A DNA stretch of 64,000 nucleotides, from positions 74,928,564-74,992,563 of the forward strand of contig NC_092805.1 of the NCBI RefSeq assembly GCF_040954645.1, written 5' to 3'. Positions 1 through 11,440 of the stretch are shown here, piece after piece (position 1 is the stretch's first letter; each line of letters begins with the position of its first letter). The notes under the pieces are model-generated. The model was not told where the DNA came from. It saw only the letters and a program-made list of their open reading frames with translations, and ran no database searches. Source of the DNA: Diabrotica undecimpunctata (lineage: Eukaryota; Arthropoda; Insecta; Coleoptera; Chrysomelidae). Made by a program: the position numbers and the translations under genes.

Positions 1-118
1 AAAAATATGCCTTCATTACCATCATCATTTACTTGGTAGACTTTGACGACAAATAATCTATAAGTTTTTAGTAGATGAATAGGGCGGGTTCCAGGACAGG
101 AAGTGGCCAAGGTAACGT

Positions 119-660
119 CTATGCTTAAACTGCTCGTCCGATTGTGACGTACGACAGCTCGTCGAAAAGGAGAGGGGCTAACGAATACTTAGACATGGAA
201 AAAACATGACGGCGCATTGCCAAAAGGACGTTAAGCTTGTATTGCCTAAACCGCTCGTCCGATCGTGACGTGCAACAACTCGTTAAAAAGGGGAGGGGTC
301 AACGAATACAATGACACAAAAAAAACATGGTGATGCATTGCCAAAAGGACGTTAAGCTTGTAGTGCCTAAACGGCTCATCTGATCGTGATGTACGACATC
401 TCGTTGAAAAGAGGAGGGAAGCATAAGTACAACAACAACAATGCCAAAAAATTACAAAGTATAACGTGGCAGCAAAGGTCAAAGGGGCATAGCAACATTG
501 GAAAACGGGTATGGTAACATAGGAAAACGGGGCGTATCTCCATTGTTATTGATCTAATTACTATGTACGAGACGTCAAATGAAAGAGGAGGAGCATACGA
601 ATGTAAAGACACAGAAAAAACATGACTACAATGTCAAAAGGATCTTACAACATATTGTTA
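119..660. repeat. Degenerate tandem repeat, unit about 120 bp, four or so copies
   Basis: Copies begin near 125, 246, 367 and 545. Each carries a block like CTCGTCCGATYGTGACGT followed by an A/G-rich stretch and then AAAACATG. The last copies are diverged. A similar block (CGATTTTGACGT, then GACGTTAAATGAAAGG) follows the stop codon of the RTE-like LINE near 7720, so the array may derive from a LINE 3' UTR. That link is inferred. The open frames across it are low-complexity artefacts. Confidence 0.65.
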
Positions 661-834
661 CACCACGCACGTAACAACGTCTACTGATGACATGTGCCTG
701 CTATGCTACTTTCATCACTAGACATATAACCGCGACAAGAATGTTGATTTTGAAAAGGCGTGAGGTAATGTAGCGTGTAACATGCGAAGCACATAACAAT
801 GTTCATTCTGGTCATCTATAAAGATGTGTCAGAT

Positions 835-912
835 GACGTCAGACAACCCTCGCATTTCGGATATCGGAGTCGAAACTTAACGCCCTTGACCACTCGGCCA
901 ACTTGACGTGCA
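835..912 (-). repeat. tRNA-like relic (Ser/Leu-type A box)
   Basis: Read on the minus strand, positions 912 to about 885 give GTTGGCCGAGTGGTCAAGG, which resembles the D-arm/A-box region of a serine or leucine tRNA. A weak B-box-like GGGTTGTCTGACG follows near 850. There is no convincing acceptor stem, so this is more likely a tRNA-derived SINE head or a decayed tRNA pseudogene than a working tRNA. Confidence 0.35.
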
Positions 913-1534
913 AAGAGACTTTACAACTAACAATTATTATTATTACATTATTTTAAATTTATTATTATTACATTTATTAAATTATTATTATTAACAAATT
1001 AACGTCGAATTCTCAATGTCCGTGTCCTTTAAAATGTCATATATGTATAAAAGTAATAAAGTTACTAAAAATCGAAGACATAGAATTATATACAGAAATA
1101 TATTAAAAAAAATAAGTTAAAATAGTGTGTTATTAGCATTACCGGATGAAGCCAAAGTGATCACGTGGCCTCACATAGTTGAAAACACGTAAACAAGTTG
1201 TGATAACAAAATTTATTTTAATCATTCGAAAAACCAGTAGACCGGAAAGAAAACCGCAGTTGCTACATTTTGTAAAATGTATGATGATAGCGGTAACCAC
1301 ATTGGCAAGTTTTGTAAATTGATAACAACGGTTCTCATACCGCAATATCTGCTTTTGCAGGAAATGCTTTATCGTATAACGTGAATTATTTGAAGAAAAA
1401 GAAAAATATAAAATTGTTCAATAAAATTTCTAGAATACCACGCGTCGCTTATCTTTGAAACGGATCTATCGATGTAACCGTATGCAGGTATTAGGTTGAC
1501 GCAACTTGGGCTCGCGTGGGGTGACGTGCAGTTC

Positions 1535-1890
1535 GGTTCTGTAAAAGGCCGAGCGCATTCGTTTGTCACAGTTCGCACTTTACAGTTTATGCATACACTA
1601 CAAAATTAGCAGCTAGCGCTTTGTTATCCCAAACATATATGGACGATATCTTAGGTAGAACAGATCAATTTTCTGAGCTTGAAGTACTTTATGGAGAATT
1701 ATATCAAATATTGAACCAGCATAGTTTCGGTTTACATAAATGGTCTTCTAATTCGCCCCGCTTTTTAAATGAGATTTTTAATCAAAACGCTGTGAAAATA
1801 GATTTTAAATCATGATGATGCACCTTGCAAAATTTTGGGTTTCAAATGGGATTCAACAACGGACTATTTAAAAATTGATGTAAATAATGT
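1535..1890 (+). pseudogene. BEL/Pao reverse transcriptase fragment
   Basis: A frame from about 1580 to 1815 contains a YMDDILG motif, the catalytic box of BEL/Pao reverse transcriptases, followed by an LHKWSSN block typical of that clade. Just upstream, another frame gives a VRTLQ-like block (about 1540-1575), which also precedes the catalytic box in BEL/Pao RTs. After the stop at 1813-1815 the similarity continues in a shifted frame (CKILGFKW, to about 1890). The fragment is therefore frameshifted at least twice, and no gag, RNase H or integrase accompanies it. It is an isolated, old piece of pol. The clade call rests on motif recognition. Confidence 0.6.
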
Positions 1891-3228
1891 ATAAAATGTC
1901 CTCTTTTTGTGAAGAAACTAATTTAAATCGTTCTTTCTAGAGTTATCTTGGAATAATTGGGATCACAAAATTTAAATGTTTGAATCTCGGTATTATTCGG
2001 TTACCTCCGTGTGTCAAGTTGTCAAGTATTCGGGAAGATGACGGAAAGGAAGTGACTCTAGGTTTGACCGTGGTACCGAAAAGTTCGAGCTAGTTTAAAA
2101 ACGGCATTTTGTTTTTTTTTTGCTGCTGTTCCATGTGGGATCTGGACTAATACGAACCGTGTGGATATACAAGGGGATTTGCTGCCTTCGTGGAAGGGTT
2201 TTTTTTGGGAATATCCACAATTTTGCTAAAAAAAGGGGATCTACAATGCACGTGTCTACCGGGGTCGCATTTAGATCAAGAAATTAGCCTTAATCACGAG
2301 TCCAAATAGCCGACTACGTTTCGGTTCAATTTGGGATATTTCAAACCCCTAATCTGGCTAAGAAGGATGAGTGTTAGAACATTTCGTTTTTAATTCATTA
2401 AAAAGTAGTTATTTTTATCCAATCTCTAAAAAGCTATTCATATTTTCATAAGTTGTCATACATTCAAGTTCAAAGACAAGTCTTTTTTTGTATTGCTCCG
2501 TTATCGCCAAAAGGCAGATAAACAAAGTGTTATAATTAATATATTTATTTTCAAATAATTATTTTAGACACGTATGGTAATTAGTGTTTTCTTGCTTCAG
2601 GGTTCTTCTTCTTTTTCTGTCTGGCTATAATTTTCAACTTTTCAACATTATCATACAAGTCTATGTACATCGGCAATCGTATTTTTCGAGTTCCTCCGAA
2701 GTCGCAGTGGATTTTGCGAATGGTATTTTTGGATTGAAGACACACTGAACTTTAACTAGGATACCACGCGACGAAGTATATGAATGTGATTGAAAATTCG
2801 AGGTATGGATCGATAAATTATTTTCGACGGAAGATTTAAGCGCCGTCTAATTTGTTTACGGGATACAATAGTTTTTTTTAAGATCATTTGCGGTTTGTTT
2901 TTATTTTAATATTTACAAATACTTAACAGTTTTTAAAGATTATTTGCGGTTTATTTTATTAATTAAATATTTACACATACCTATTATAATTTTGTAAACT
3001 GCGCCCAAGGGGGGCGGGTTAAATATTTGAGATAGATTAATTTTTTTTATATTATTTTCTGCGCACGCACTTGAGCTCTCGTGATGTCCTATTTGGGTTA
3101 TTTTTTTTTTGTTGGTATTGAACCACACACCACTTAGCGTCCGGTACTTTTGATACGTCTTACCCTTTTTTTGTGCAATTAAATAGAAATAACTTCAGAA
3201 TTTTTGTTAGACAAGTAGAAGCCGCATA
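1891..3228. other. Non-coding stretch, one short coding-like frame inside
   Basis: AT-rich DNA with no recognisable gene, apart from the minus-strand frame at 2581-2751 listed separately. No tandem structure or terminal repeats are visible. Confidence 0.4.
2581..2751 (-). other. Short unidentified coding-like frame, possible 3' exon
   Basis: The minus strand is open for 56 codons, from a stop at 2752-2754 to a TAA at 2581-2583, and has no ATG near its upstream end. The C-terminal half is lysine-rich and contains an IHCDFGGTRKIRLP stretch of unusually mixed, protein-like composition for such AT-rich DNA. A CAG just inside the frame could be a splice acceptor. I do not recognise the family. 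It could be the last exon of a host gene, a decayed mobile-element ORF, or chance. Confidence 0.22.
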
Positions 3229-4343
3229 GTAGAAAGGTAGCCACTATACTCCACTTTGACCTTTGACCCCAGCCGTCACAAGACCCGTCCGCGCTCACGC
3301 CCCAGTGATGACGTCATAGTTTGATCGCTAGTCGCCACCGCCAGTAATTAGCCATTTTTAATATGAATTAATTTATATATTATTTTTGTATTTCAACTCT
3401 GATCTACTAGAAGTCACTATCTATAATTAGACAATTTTAATTCAAATTATTAAATTAATAATAATTAATAAATAAAAAATTATGCCTTGTGTGGGACTCG
3501 AACTCGCGACCAGCCGCACCGAAGCCGCATGCACATCGTTAAGCCACGGAGGTTATTAATAACCAGCGTCGATAATTGGTATAAAAAAACATATTAAATG
3601 TACATGAGATGCGAAAGAGTTGCACAGAGTGGTATGAACCGTACGCGCACCCGTTTAGCGAAGTTAGTTTGATATTAGGCATATTATATCACAGGATTCA
3701 GAAACATTTAACATGGGTCCTTAATATAAAAAGGTATAGGCGTAAAGCCGTTTAACATAATACTAATATAAAAGGTTTACATTGTATAAATCAAGCGTTT
3801 AATACTAAAAGCTTTCATAAGAGGATGATGAATATTTTCACATACGTCATTAAAAGGGGATAGAAATAAAAAAAAGGATTGCACAAATTGATAAAAATGT
3901 AAAAAGCATGTTGATTATTAATTCGACATTACTTGTTAAAGTTGGCTGTTATAGATCTTTATATCTCGCACCAAAACTAAGTATGCACACCTCTAAGCTA
4001 CATAGCTGTTTAACATAATCTGTATTAACAATAATATGTATATATATAAAAAAAAACCACGAAGTATTGCGCATAATGAATAATCGAGAAAAATAAATTG
4101 TAAAAAAAAGTTTTAAACTAAGCAAACAATTTATAGTAGAGCATAATCTTTAACCAAATACATCAATATGTTAGTAAGGCATAAGAGCAACGTCGATGTC
4201 AAGTAAGGGTATTGTAAGCACACAGTATATCACTAAAGGTAAATATTGTATAAGAACATCGATATACAACAATAATGAAGTTAAGACAATAAATGTTACC
4301 TATTAAGTTACCATTGTTAGTTTTCTAAACACATAAGGCGTAT
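3229..4343. repeat. 1.1-kb interspersed repeat, copy A
   Basis: Closely similar along its length to 9309-10690. Both share the opening CTCCACTTTGACCTTTGACC, a GTGATGACGTCATAG-like block, and an end at ACACATAAGGCGTAT. No ORF, terminal inverted repeat or LTR is visible, so the class is unknown. Copy A holds a tRNA-like segment (3483-3556, minus). It lies directly upstream of the 11-bp satellite. Confidence 0.7.
3483..3556 (-). repeat. tRNA-like segment within repeat copy A
   Basis: Read on the minus strand it contains TGGCTTAACGAT (A-box-like) and, about 40 nt later, GCGAGTTCGAGTCCCAC (a good B box/T-arm). The spacing fits a tRNA or a tRNA-derived SINE head. The same region of copy B (about 9530-9605) has lost both boxes. 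No complete cloverleaf with a paired acceptor stem was found. Confidence 0.45.
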
Positions 4344-4454
4344 ACTTCACCCATAGTTACGTCTTACTCAACTGGCTGCCAAAAACTTAATGATTTGAAA
4401 AATTCAAACACATCGATAAACTGATCTAACGTTTTTTACTAAAAGGTAAACATC

Positions 4455-5310
4455 TCTGACGCGCTCTAACGCATTGTCTGACACATGCTGACAACCACGC
4501 TATATTAATATACTTAAAACGTAGTTTCAACGCTTAAACATCAGCTAACAGATATCTAACGTGATCTAATATATAGCAGACGTATACCTGACGCTATATA
4601 ATGCATATCAGACGTATAACAGAAGCGTTCTAACTCATATCAGACGTATAGCAGACGCATATCAAACGTATAGCAGCAGTATATCAGGCGTATATCAGAC
4701 GTACATCAGACGTATAGCCGACGTACAGCAGACGCAATCTAACGCATAGCAGACCTATACCTGACGCATATCAGACGTATAGATGACACGTTCTAAATCA
4801 TATCAGACGTATAGCAGACGCATATCACACGTATAGGAGACGTATATCAGACGTGCATCAGACGTATAGCAGACGTACTGCCGACGCAATCTAACGCATA
4901 GCAGACCTATACCTGACGCTACCTAAACGCATATCAGACGTATAGCACAAGCGTTCTAACTCATATCAGACGTATAGCAGTCGCATATCAAACGTATAGC
5001 AGCAGTATATCAGGCGTATATCAGACGTACATCAGACGTATAGCCGACGTACAGCAGACGCAATCTAACGCATAGCAGACCTATACCTGACGCATATCAG
5101 ACGTATAGATGACACGTTCTAAATCATATCAGACGTATAGCAGACGCATATCACACGTATAGGAGACGTATATCAGACGTACATCAGATGTATAGCAGAC
5201 GTATAGCAGACGTATATCAGCCGTATATCAGACATACATCAGACGTATAGCAGACGTACAGCAGACGCAATCTAACGCATAGCAGACGTATAGCAGACAT
5301 ATCCCAGATG
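4455..5310. repeat. Satellite of 11-bp monomers with 326-bp higher-order period
   Basis: The basic unit is TATAGCAGACG and variants (TATATCAGACG, TACATCAGACG, CATAGCAGACG). A longer pattern starting GACGCAATCTAACGCATAGC occurs at 4731, 4883 and 5057. The blocks after 4731 and 5057 (326 bp apart) are almost identical for more than 100 bp, showing a higher-order repeat. The array stops next to a LINE 3' remnant. Confidence 0.85.
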
Positions 5311-5525
5311 CAAGCTGGGATAGAACAATTGCTAAAGAAAATCTGTCGAAAAAAACGAAATTTGTCAGAGTAAGAAATGAAAGAATCGTAAGAAATTATG
5401 TGCGTTAAGCACAGAATAACGAAGGACATCACAACTACGATGGTATGGACACGTCCAAAGAATGGGCGACAACACAATAACAAAAAGGACACCATATTGG
5501 ACACCACAGGAAAGACGAGATAAAT
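5310..5525 (+). pseudogene. RTE-like LINE remnant, C-terminal end of RT ORF
   Basis: Two frames carry pieces of the region downstream of reverse transcriptase in RTE-type LINEs: an EIMCVKHRITKDITTT block near 5385-5440, then RWYGHVQRMG from 5438. They parallel EIMGIKRTITDDL and LIWLGHIQRM in the better-preserved LINE at 5800-7760, so this is a related but distinct family member. It is frameshifted and truncated, and directly abuts the satellite array on its 5' side. Confidence 0.6.
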
Positions 5526-5799
5526 GCAGGCCATCAACCACTATACACAAATCTCCACTGAACGTACAATTCAACAAGAGTCTCAGCTGAACGCCCACTA
5601 ATACAAACAGATCTTCTCTGAACGTACAATTAGTCAAGAGTCTCATCTAAACATCCACTGCTATACATAAATCTCCAATATGACTATTTTTTGATTTTTT
5701 GCATACTATATTTTATCTACAACAATTACCATTTTACAATGATATTCAGATATAATCCAATTATGACGAAGACTAACCAACGAATGTTTACCATCCATA

Positions 5800-7760
5800 A
5801 ATTATGTTCAACCCAACTAACGTACCAAAAGACCATTACATTATATCTTCGTTGTTATTTATCCAACAACTATACCAACAATATTTAAGTTCTAAATCAT
5901 TACAAGACAAAATAAAATATAAGGAAAAACAAGCAGAAGTACGAAGGAAAATCTCTAAGAAGAAGAACGAGTCTTGGGAAAGAAACTGCCAACGAATAAA
6001 TACTTATCTAGGAGAAACCAGAAGCACAAAAAGCTGGAAACTGATAATAAAATTGACAAAAGAAAAGAATAAAGAAGTAATACAGAGCATAAAACCTGAA
6101 GACTGGGAAGAGTATTTCAAAGGAATTTTTGGTAGAGAATAGAGTCGAATTTCAGGAACATAGAAATCAAAACCAAGATAGAATTTCAATAGTTGGCTCG
6201 CCAATAAGATTAACAACAGAGGAAATTAAAAATGTATGTAAACAGCTGAAGAGGAACAAAGCACCCGGACGAGGAGATATACCCGGAGAATTGTTTAAGT
6301 ACGGAACGAACAAATTGTTCGAATGTCTTCGACAACTTTTTCAAGAATGCATAAACACAAGCGAAATCCCTACGGAATGGAAGATATCATACCTCAGCAC
6401 TATACATAAAAAGGGTGATAAAAATAATTGTGAAAATTACCGAGGAATAGCTGTAACCGGATCTATGAGTCGAATATATGGAAAGGTGTTAAAGAACCGA
6501 ATAGAGAGAGAGAATACTTAGATTATGAAGCAGAAGAACAAGCAGGATTTCGTAAGGGTCGATCCACTATTGACCACATTTTCTCCTTAACCCAGATAAT
6601 AGAAAAAAAGATGGCAATGAATCAAGAGATTCATATGTTGTTCGTCGACCTACGGAAAGCCTACGACAGCGTTCCACTGAAGAAGCTGTGGCAATCAATG
6701 GAAAGCACGAATATTAATATAGAATTAATAAAAGCCGTCAAAGTGCTATACAACCAACCAATAACAAAGATAAAAGCAGGGACACAAATAACAACAGGAT
6801 TTATAACATCAAAAGGATTAAAGCAAGGATGTTGCTTGTTTCCCACTTTATTTAAAATATACCTCGAAAGTGCTTTAAAAAGATGGAAACAAAAATGCAG
6901 GAAAATGGGGATATACGCTTAACTTTGCAGACGATCAAATAATAATGGCTCAAGATTATGACGATTTAAACTATATGGCACGAAAATTAAGTGAAGAGTA
7001 TGATATATGGGGTCTAAAAGTAAATAAAAAGAAAACCGAATACCTGTGCATTGGAGCAGAACAAAAAGATCTCATATTAGACGATAACACTACGATAAAG
7101 CACTGCTGTGACTACAAATACCTAGGTATAACTATTTCACAAGATGGAACATTAGACAAAGCCATAAGAGAGAGAGAAATACGTCAGGGAGAAAAGCCAT
7201 CACAATGTTAAACACCATTTTATGGGACCAATCCATCAGCAAAGAAAATAAAAAGAGGATATATGAGACTATAGTAAAAAGTATCACTTTATACAGCTGT
7301 GAGGTATGGCCACTGAAAGAAAGAACACTGTCAACTCTGAAAGCGACGGAAATGGATTTTTGGAGAAGAGCCGCAAGAAGATCTAGAAGAGAAAGGATTA
7401 CCAACGAAAGCATTAGAGAAATAATGGGAATCAAACGAACAATCACAGATGACCTAACAACAAAACAACTTATCTGGTTGGGACACATACAAAGAATGCA
7501 CGAACAACGAATGCCAAAAGAAATACTAAAGTGGCAACCAGAAGGAAAGGGAAAACGAGGTAGACCGAGAAAAAGTTGGAGCGAAGGAATAAATAAAGAA
7601 CTGAGAGAGAGGGCCATAGAAGAAGATCTATGGAACAACCGGTCTAAGTGGCGATTAGAAGTCGGAAAACGGCGGAGAACGTTATAAACCGACAAGTAGT
7701 AGTAATAGTATTTATCCGATTTTGACGTAAGAGACGTTAAATGAAAGGCGAAAGGAAACC
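5800..7760 (+). pseudogene. RTE-like non-LTR retrotransposon, 5'-truncated and frameshifted
   Basis: This is a reverse-transcriptase ORF broken into five frames. 5880-6142 is the lysine-rich linker before RT. 6129-6521 carries the RT fingers with NKAPGRGDIPGELFK and IHKKGDKNNCENYRGI. 6611-6922 carries LFVDLRKAYDSV and SKGLKQGC. The catalytic box is FADD, at 6924-6935 in the frame of 6945-7211. 7205-7687 is the RTE-type tail with LIWLGHIQRMHEQRMPKEIL and a GRPRKSW block. The apurinic endonuclease domain is missing, as expected from 5' truncation during target-primed insertion. About 70 bp of 3' UTR follow the stop; it resembles motifs in the array at 119-660. No clean poly-A tail or target duplication is evident. 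RTE is my best clade call; a related insect LINE clade is possible. Confidence 0.8.
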
Positions 7761-7762
7761 GT

Positions 7763-8709
7763 AAATATTTGCATACTACAGTTTATCTACGACGAGAAAA
7801 TAATTTATTGTTTTAAAGTTGATAATGAACATTGGTCTCTATAAGAATATATGTTGGTCATAGACGGTTCTTCAATAGCTATCAGGCAACAATTTCCCCT
7901 GATCACGTTTATAAATTGATAATATGATCATAGCAATTTTTATCATTATAGCTCTAGAGGGGAACGACAGTTTGGAAAAATAATTATAAATATCAAGTAA
8001 TTTATTCAAAGATATCACGACATATTGCTAAAAAGCAAGAAAAAATGATAATGTAATGAAAGTGTGATTTCTAACATTATTAACAAGATATATGTTATAT
8101 AAGTATTCTCCGTAATTTTGGTTTATCTCGGTAACTTAAGATGTAATAAAATATATTCAGCCTATGGAGTATATTTAAATAATATATATATCTATCTGTA
8201 TACATACCAATTTGCAGGTGACTAGAACAGAAAGCTATGGAATACAGGGCGATAACGCTAGCCCAATAATATAAGAAATGGAAACTTAGAATACTTGTTT
8301 GAAATAAGCTCATAAGGAAAAACAATAAACAATAGGTAAATAAATATAGTAAAGCAAAAAACTAACACAATATAATACACAAATAAACTATTAACGATTA
8401 AATATATAAAACATATTTAAGAAATCAGGAAAAGTGGAATTAACTACAGATTTCGTTTTAGAAACCGAGAACAATTATAACTAACGAAATAACACTTAGG
8501 TAATAAAAACATAAGAAAATGCACAAATTTAACGATAACAAATTATTTTGTAAAAACAAAACATCAGACCCCAAATAGAAACAGTATATTTTTCAAGTAA
8601 TAAGTTAACAAATAAATGTCACAAAAATTAAAAACATAATAAAACAGACAGCTATAAAAAGTAAATTAGATACGAAATAAGCATTTTATCACAAAACTGC
8701 TGACACACA

Positions 8710-8741
<32 letters not shown>

Positions 8742-8933
8742 CAAAATTAAAGAAAAATCTAAAATACCGAAAAGGTAAAGATCATTCGTATATGTATAAA
8801 AATAATTCAGTATTTATGTACAAAAGCCAAAGTTCACGTGTTGGAAAAGCCAAACAACATAATGCGATAAAAGTAATTTAAAATTCGTTTATTCAAAGTC
8901 CCCACAACCTTCATCGCTAACACGAAATATTAA
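7763..8933. other. AT-rich DNA without recognisable genes
   Basis: I see nothing here except a short (TA)n tract at about 8715-8741. The small open frames have the composition expected by chance. Confidence 0.5.
8715..8741. repeat. (TA)n microsatellite
   Basis: A run of about 13 TA dinucleotides, with no mobile element attached to either side. Confidence 0.9.
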
Positions 8934-9215
8934 CAACAAGCAAAGGTCTATTCAAATGGTGTTGTAATTACGCCACATTTCTGGAATGAACATAATGAGA
9001 TAGTATTCGATCCATCAGATGCAATTACAAAACATCATTTACCTCATCAAATCGAATTTTCACTGAAAAATGGAGTATTTATGCATAACAGTGATGAAGA
9101 TGCAAGAATGATTGACATTTATCATGATTTTAAGAAGACCAAATCAACGACGGAATATTTTGAAGAGGATCCAGAATGTCTACTTGAAATACAAAAAATA
9201 TTTTTAATATTGTAG
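8934..9215 (+). other. Unidentified coding-like fragment, 93 codons, no ATG at its start
   Basis: The plus-strand frame is open from just after a TAA at 8931-8933 to a TAG at 9213-9215. The residues look like real protein rather than translated AT-rich DNA: a VVITPHFWNEHNEIVFDPSD stretch near the start, then HHLPHQIEF and an acidic EYFEEDPECL tail. There is no ATG in the first half; the first in-frame Met is near 9080. A short upstream intron or loss of the 5' end would explain this. I do not recognise the family. It ends about 95 bp before repeat copy B. Confidence 0.35.
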
Positions 9216-9308
9216 CAAAGATACTTAATAAAAAAAAGTAATGTTTAAAGTAATTGTTTTTTACAACTCAGTTGTTGAAATGATCTATTGGAAATACGAA
9301 GAAAATGA

Positions 9309-10690
9309 CTAGAAAGGGTCCTACTTCACTCCACTTTGACCTTTGACCCCAGCCGTCACAAGCCCCGCCCGCGCTCCGGTCACGTCCCATGATGACGTCA
9401 TAGTTTGATCGCTAAACGTCATCGCCAGTAATTAGCCATTTTTAATATGAATTAATTTACATATTATTTTTGTATTTCAACTATTATCCAGTATCTATAA
9501 GACATTTTTCATACAAATTATTAAATAAAAAGTCTTCTTTATGTGGGATTCTATCCGCCGTCTCAATATCTTTGAAGGTAGAAATGCATGTCGCTGACCC
9601 ACGGAGGTTATTAATAACATGTGCCGATAATTGGTATAAAAAAATATATTAAATGTACATGAGATCTGAATAATTGCACAGAGTGGTTTGAACCCTACGC
9701 GCACCCTTTTAGCGCAGGTAGTTTGATGTTAGGCATATTATTATATCACACGATTTAGAAACATTTAGCATGGGTTACGCAGGGTGGATTGAACCACAGT
9801 TCGTAGACTTACTACGGTTGCCTCTTCCGACTGGGGTGGGGATGCTTGAGTTACGTCATCAGAGTACACAAAAATACAAAACCCATTTATTCGCGATTGA
9901 AACTGAATGTAGAGGGCAGGTCGATTGCAGTGTTGATTGGTTGAAGGGAAAGAATTGCGTCACGAGAGTACAGTTTCGGGCTTAATGTTCATTGGTTAGG
10001 CGAAAGAGGCAACCGTAGTAAGTCTACGAACCGTGGGATTGAACCATATATATCACACGATTTAGAAACATTTAGCATGGGTTATTAAAGCCGTTTAACA
10101 TAGTGTTATAAAAGGTTTAAATTGTATAAATCAAGCGTTTAATACAAAAAAGTTTTTATAAGAGGATGATGAACATTTACACATATGTACGTCATTAAAA
10201 GGAGAAAGAAATCATAAAAAAAGAATTGCACAAGCAAATTGATAAAAATGTAAAAAGCACTTAAAGCATGTTGATTATTAATTTAACATTACTTGTTAAA
10301 GTTGGCTGTGATAGGTCTCCATATCCCGCACTAAAGCACACCTCTAAGCTACATAACCATTTAACATAATCTGACAATAATATGTGTATATAAAAAACAC
10401 CACAAAGTATTGCGAATATTGAATAATCGAAAAAAATAAATTGTAAAAAAAAAGTTTTAAACTAAGCAAAAAATTTATAGTAGAGTAATATTTAACCAAA
10501 TACATCAAGATGTTAGTAAGTCATAAGAGCAACGTCGATGTTAAGTAAGGGTATTCTAATCACACAGTATATCACTAAAGGTAAATATTGTATAAGAACA
10601 TCGATATACAACAATAATGAAGTTGAGACGATAAATGGTACCTATTAAGTTACCATTGTTAGTTTTCTAAACACATAAGGCGTATTACTT
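9309..10690. repeat. 1.1-kb interspersed repeat, copy B, enlarged by a MITE
   Basis: Diverged second copy of the repeat at 3229-4343, with the same start and end points. It is longer because of a MITE at 9795-10036 and because a segment reading CACACGATTTAGAAACATTT is present on both sides of that insertion (about 9748 and 10056), so the insertion was accompanied by a local duplication. Confidence 0.7.
9795..10036. mobile_element. MITE, about 242 bp, with 30-bp terminal inverted repeats
   Basis: The left end reads CACAGTTCGTAGACTTACTA and continues CGGTTGCCTCTT; the right end is its reverse complement with one mismatch. Both flanks carry GGATTGAACCA (9786-9796 and 10036-10046), which overlaps the element ends, so the exact target-duplication length cannot be fixed. 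Eight bp would fit a hAT-type element. The open frame inside (9770-9985) is not a transposase. Confidence 0.8.
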
Positions 10691-11440
10691 GCTATGTATT
10701 TACATAAAAAAAGACACGTGTTAAATAGGAAATATTATACAGCTTATATAATATCGGAAAATTGAATCTGGGTGATTAATTAACGGGATAGCTTAGTCAG
10801 CGGAAAACAGATATTATACATATATCGTATCTTAATAATTATTAACTATACCTACTTTCATTAAGCGATGCAGGGCGTATAAACAAAGATAAATTTAACA
10901 GATGATTGTTAAAGATGTTCCAAATGAGTCTACTCGTTCCGATAAGTAACAGTATAATTAGGACACTTTATTAATTTTTTTTATTTTCTCAACTATTAGT
11001 ATTTATTGCATAGTATATAAATTATTTTTATCACTGAATACATAGTAAGTAAAAAAATAATCCGATTTATAAAATTACTGAATATTTTATGCATACATGC
11101 AAGTAACAGTTCTTCAAGAATATTTAAAAAGTAACCGAAATGTCCATCTTTATTTCGTTACTGCCGACGTCGTCGGAACTCATACAGGTTCGGACACGAT
11201 TTAAGTAGGTATTTTATTTCGGTATTGAAATTTTGTAATTTGAATCGATTTGTGAGTATATTTTTAGTCATCTTGATGGTTAAAGGACAATAAATTATAT
11301 TTATGCTGTTAATGTTGAATTAGCAATTATTTGTTGTGCGATTTAAAACTATTTAAGTGTATATTTTTATTTGTATAACGACCCTATCTATACGTGATTA
11401 TGATTACTGTAACAATAACCACGTATTTCAATAACTGATA
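10691..11440. other. AT-rich DNA without recognisable genes
   Basis: I see nothing in this interval beyond AT-rich sequence. Confidence 0.4.

Noticed and set aside
5217..5646. Two overlapping minus-strand frames of about 100 codons
   Set aside because: They are the antisense of the satellite and the LINE remnant; no motif.
9770..9985. 71-codon open frame
   Set aside because: It lies mostly inside the MITE and has no transposase motif.
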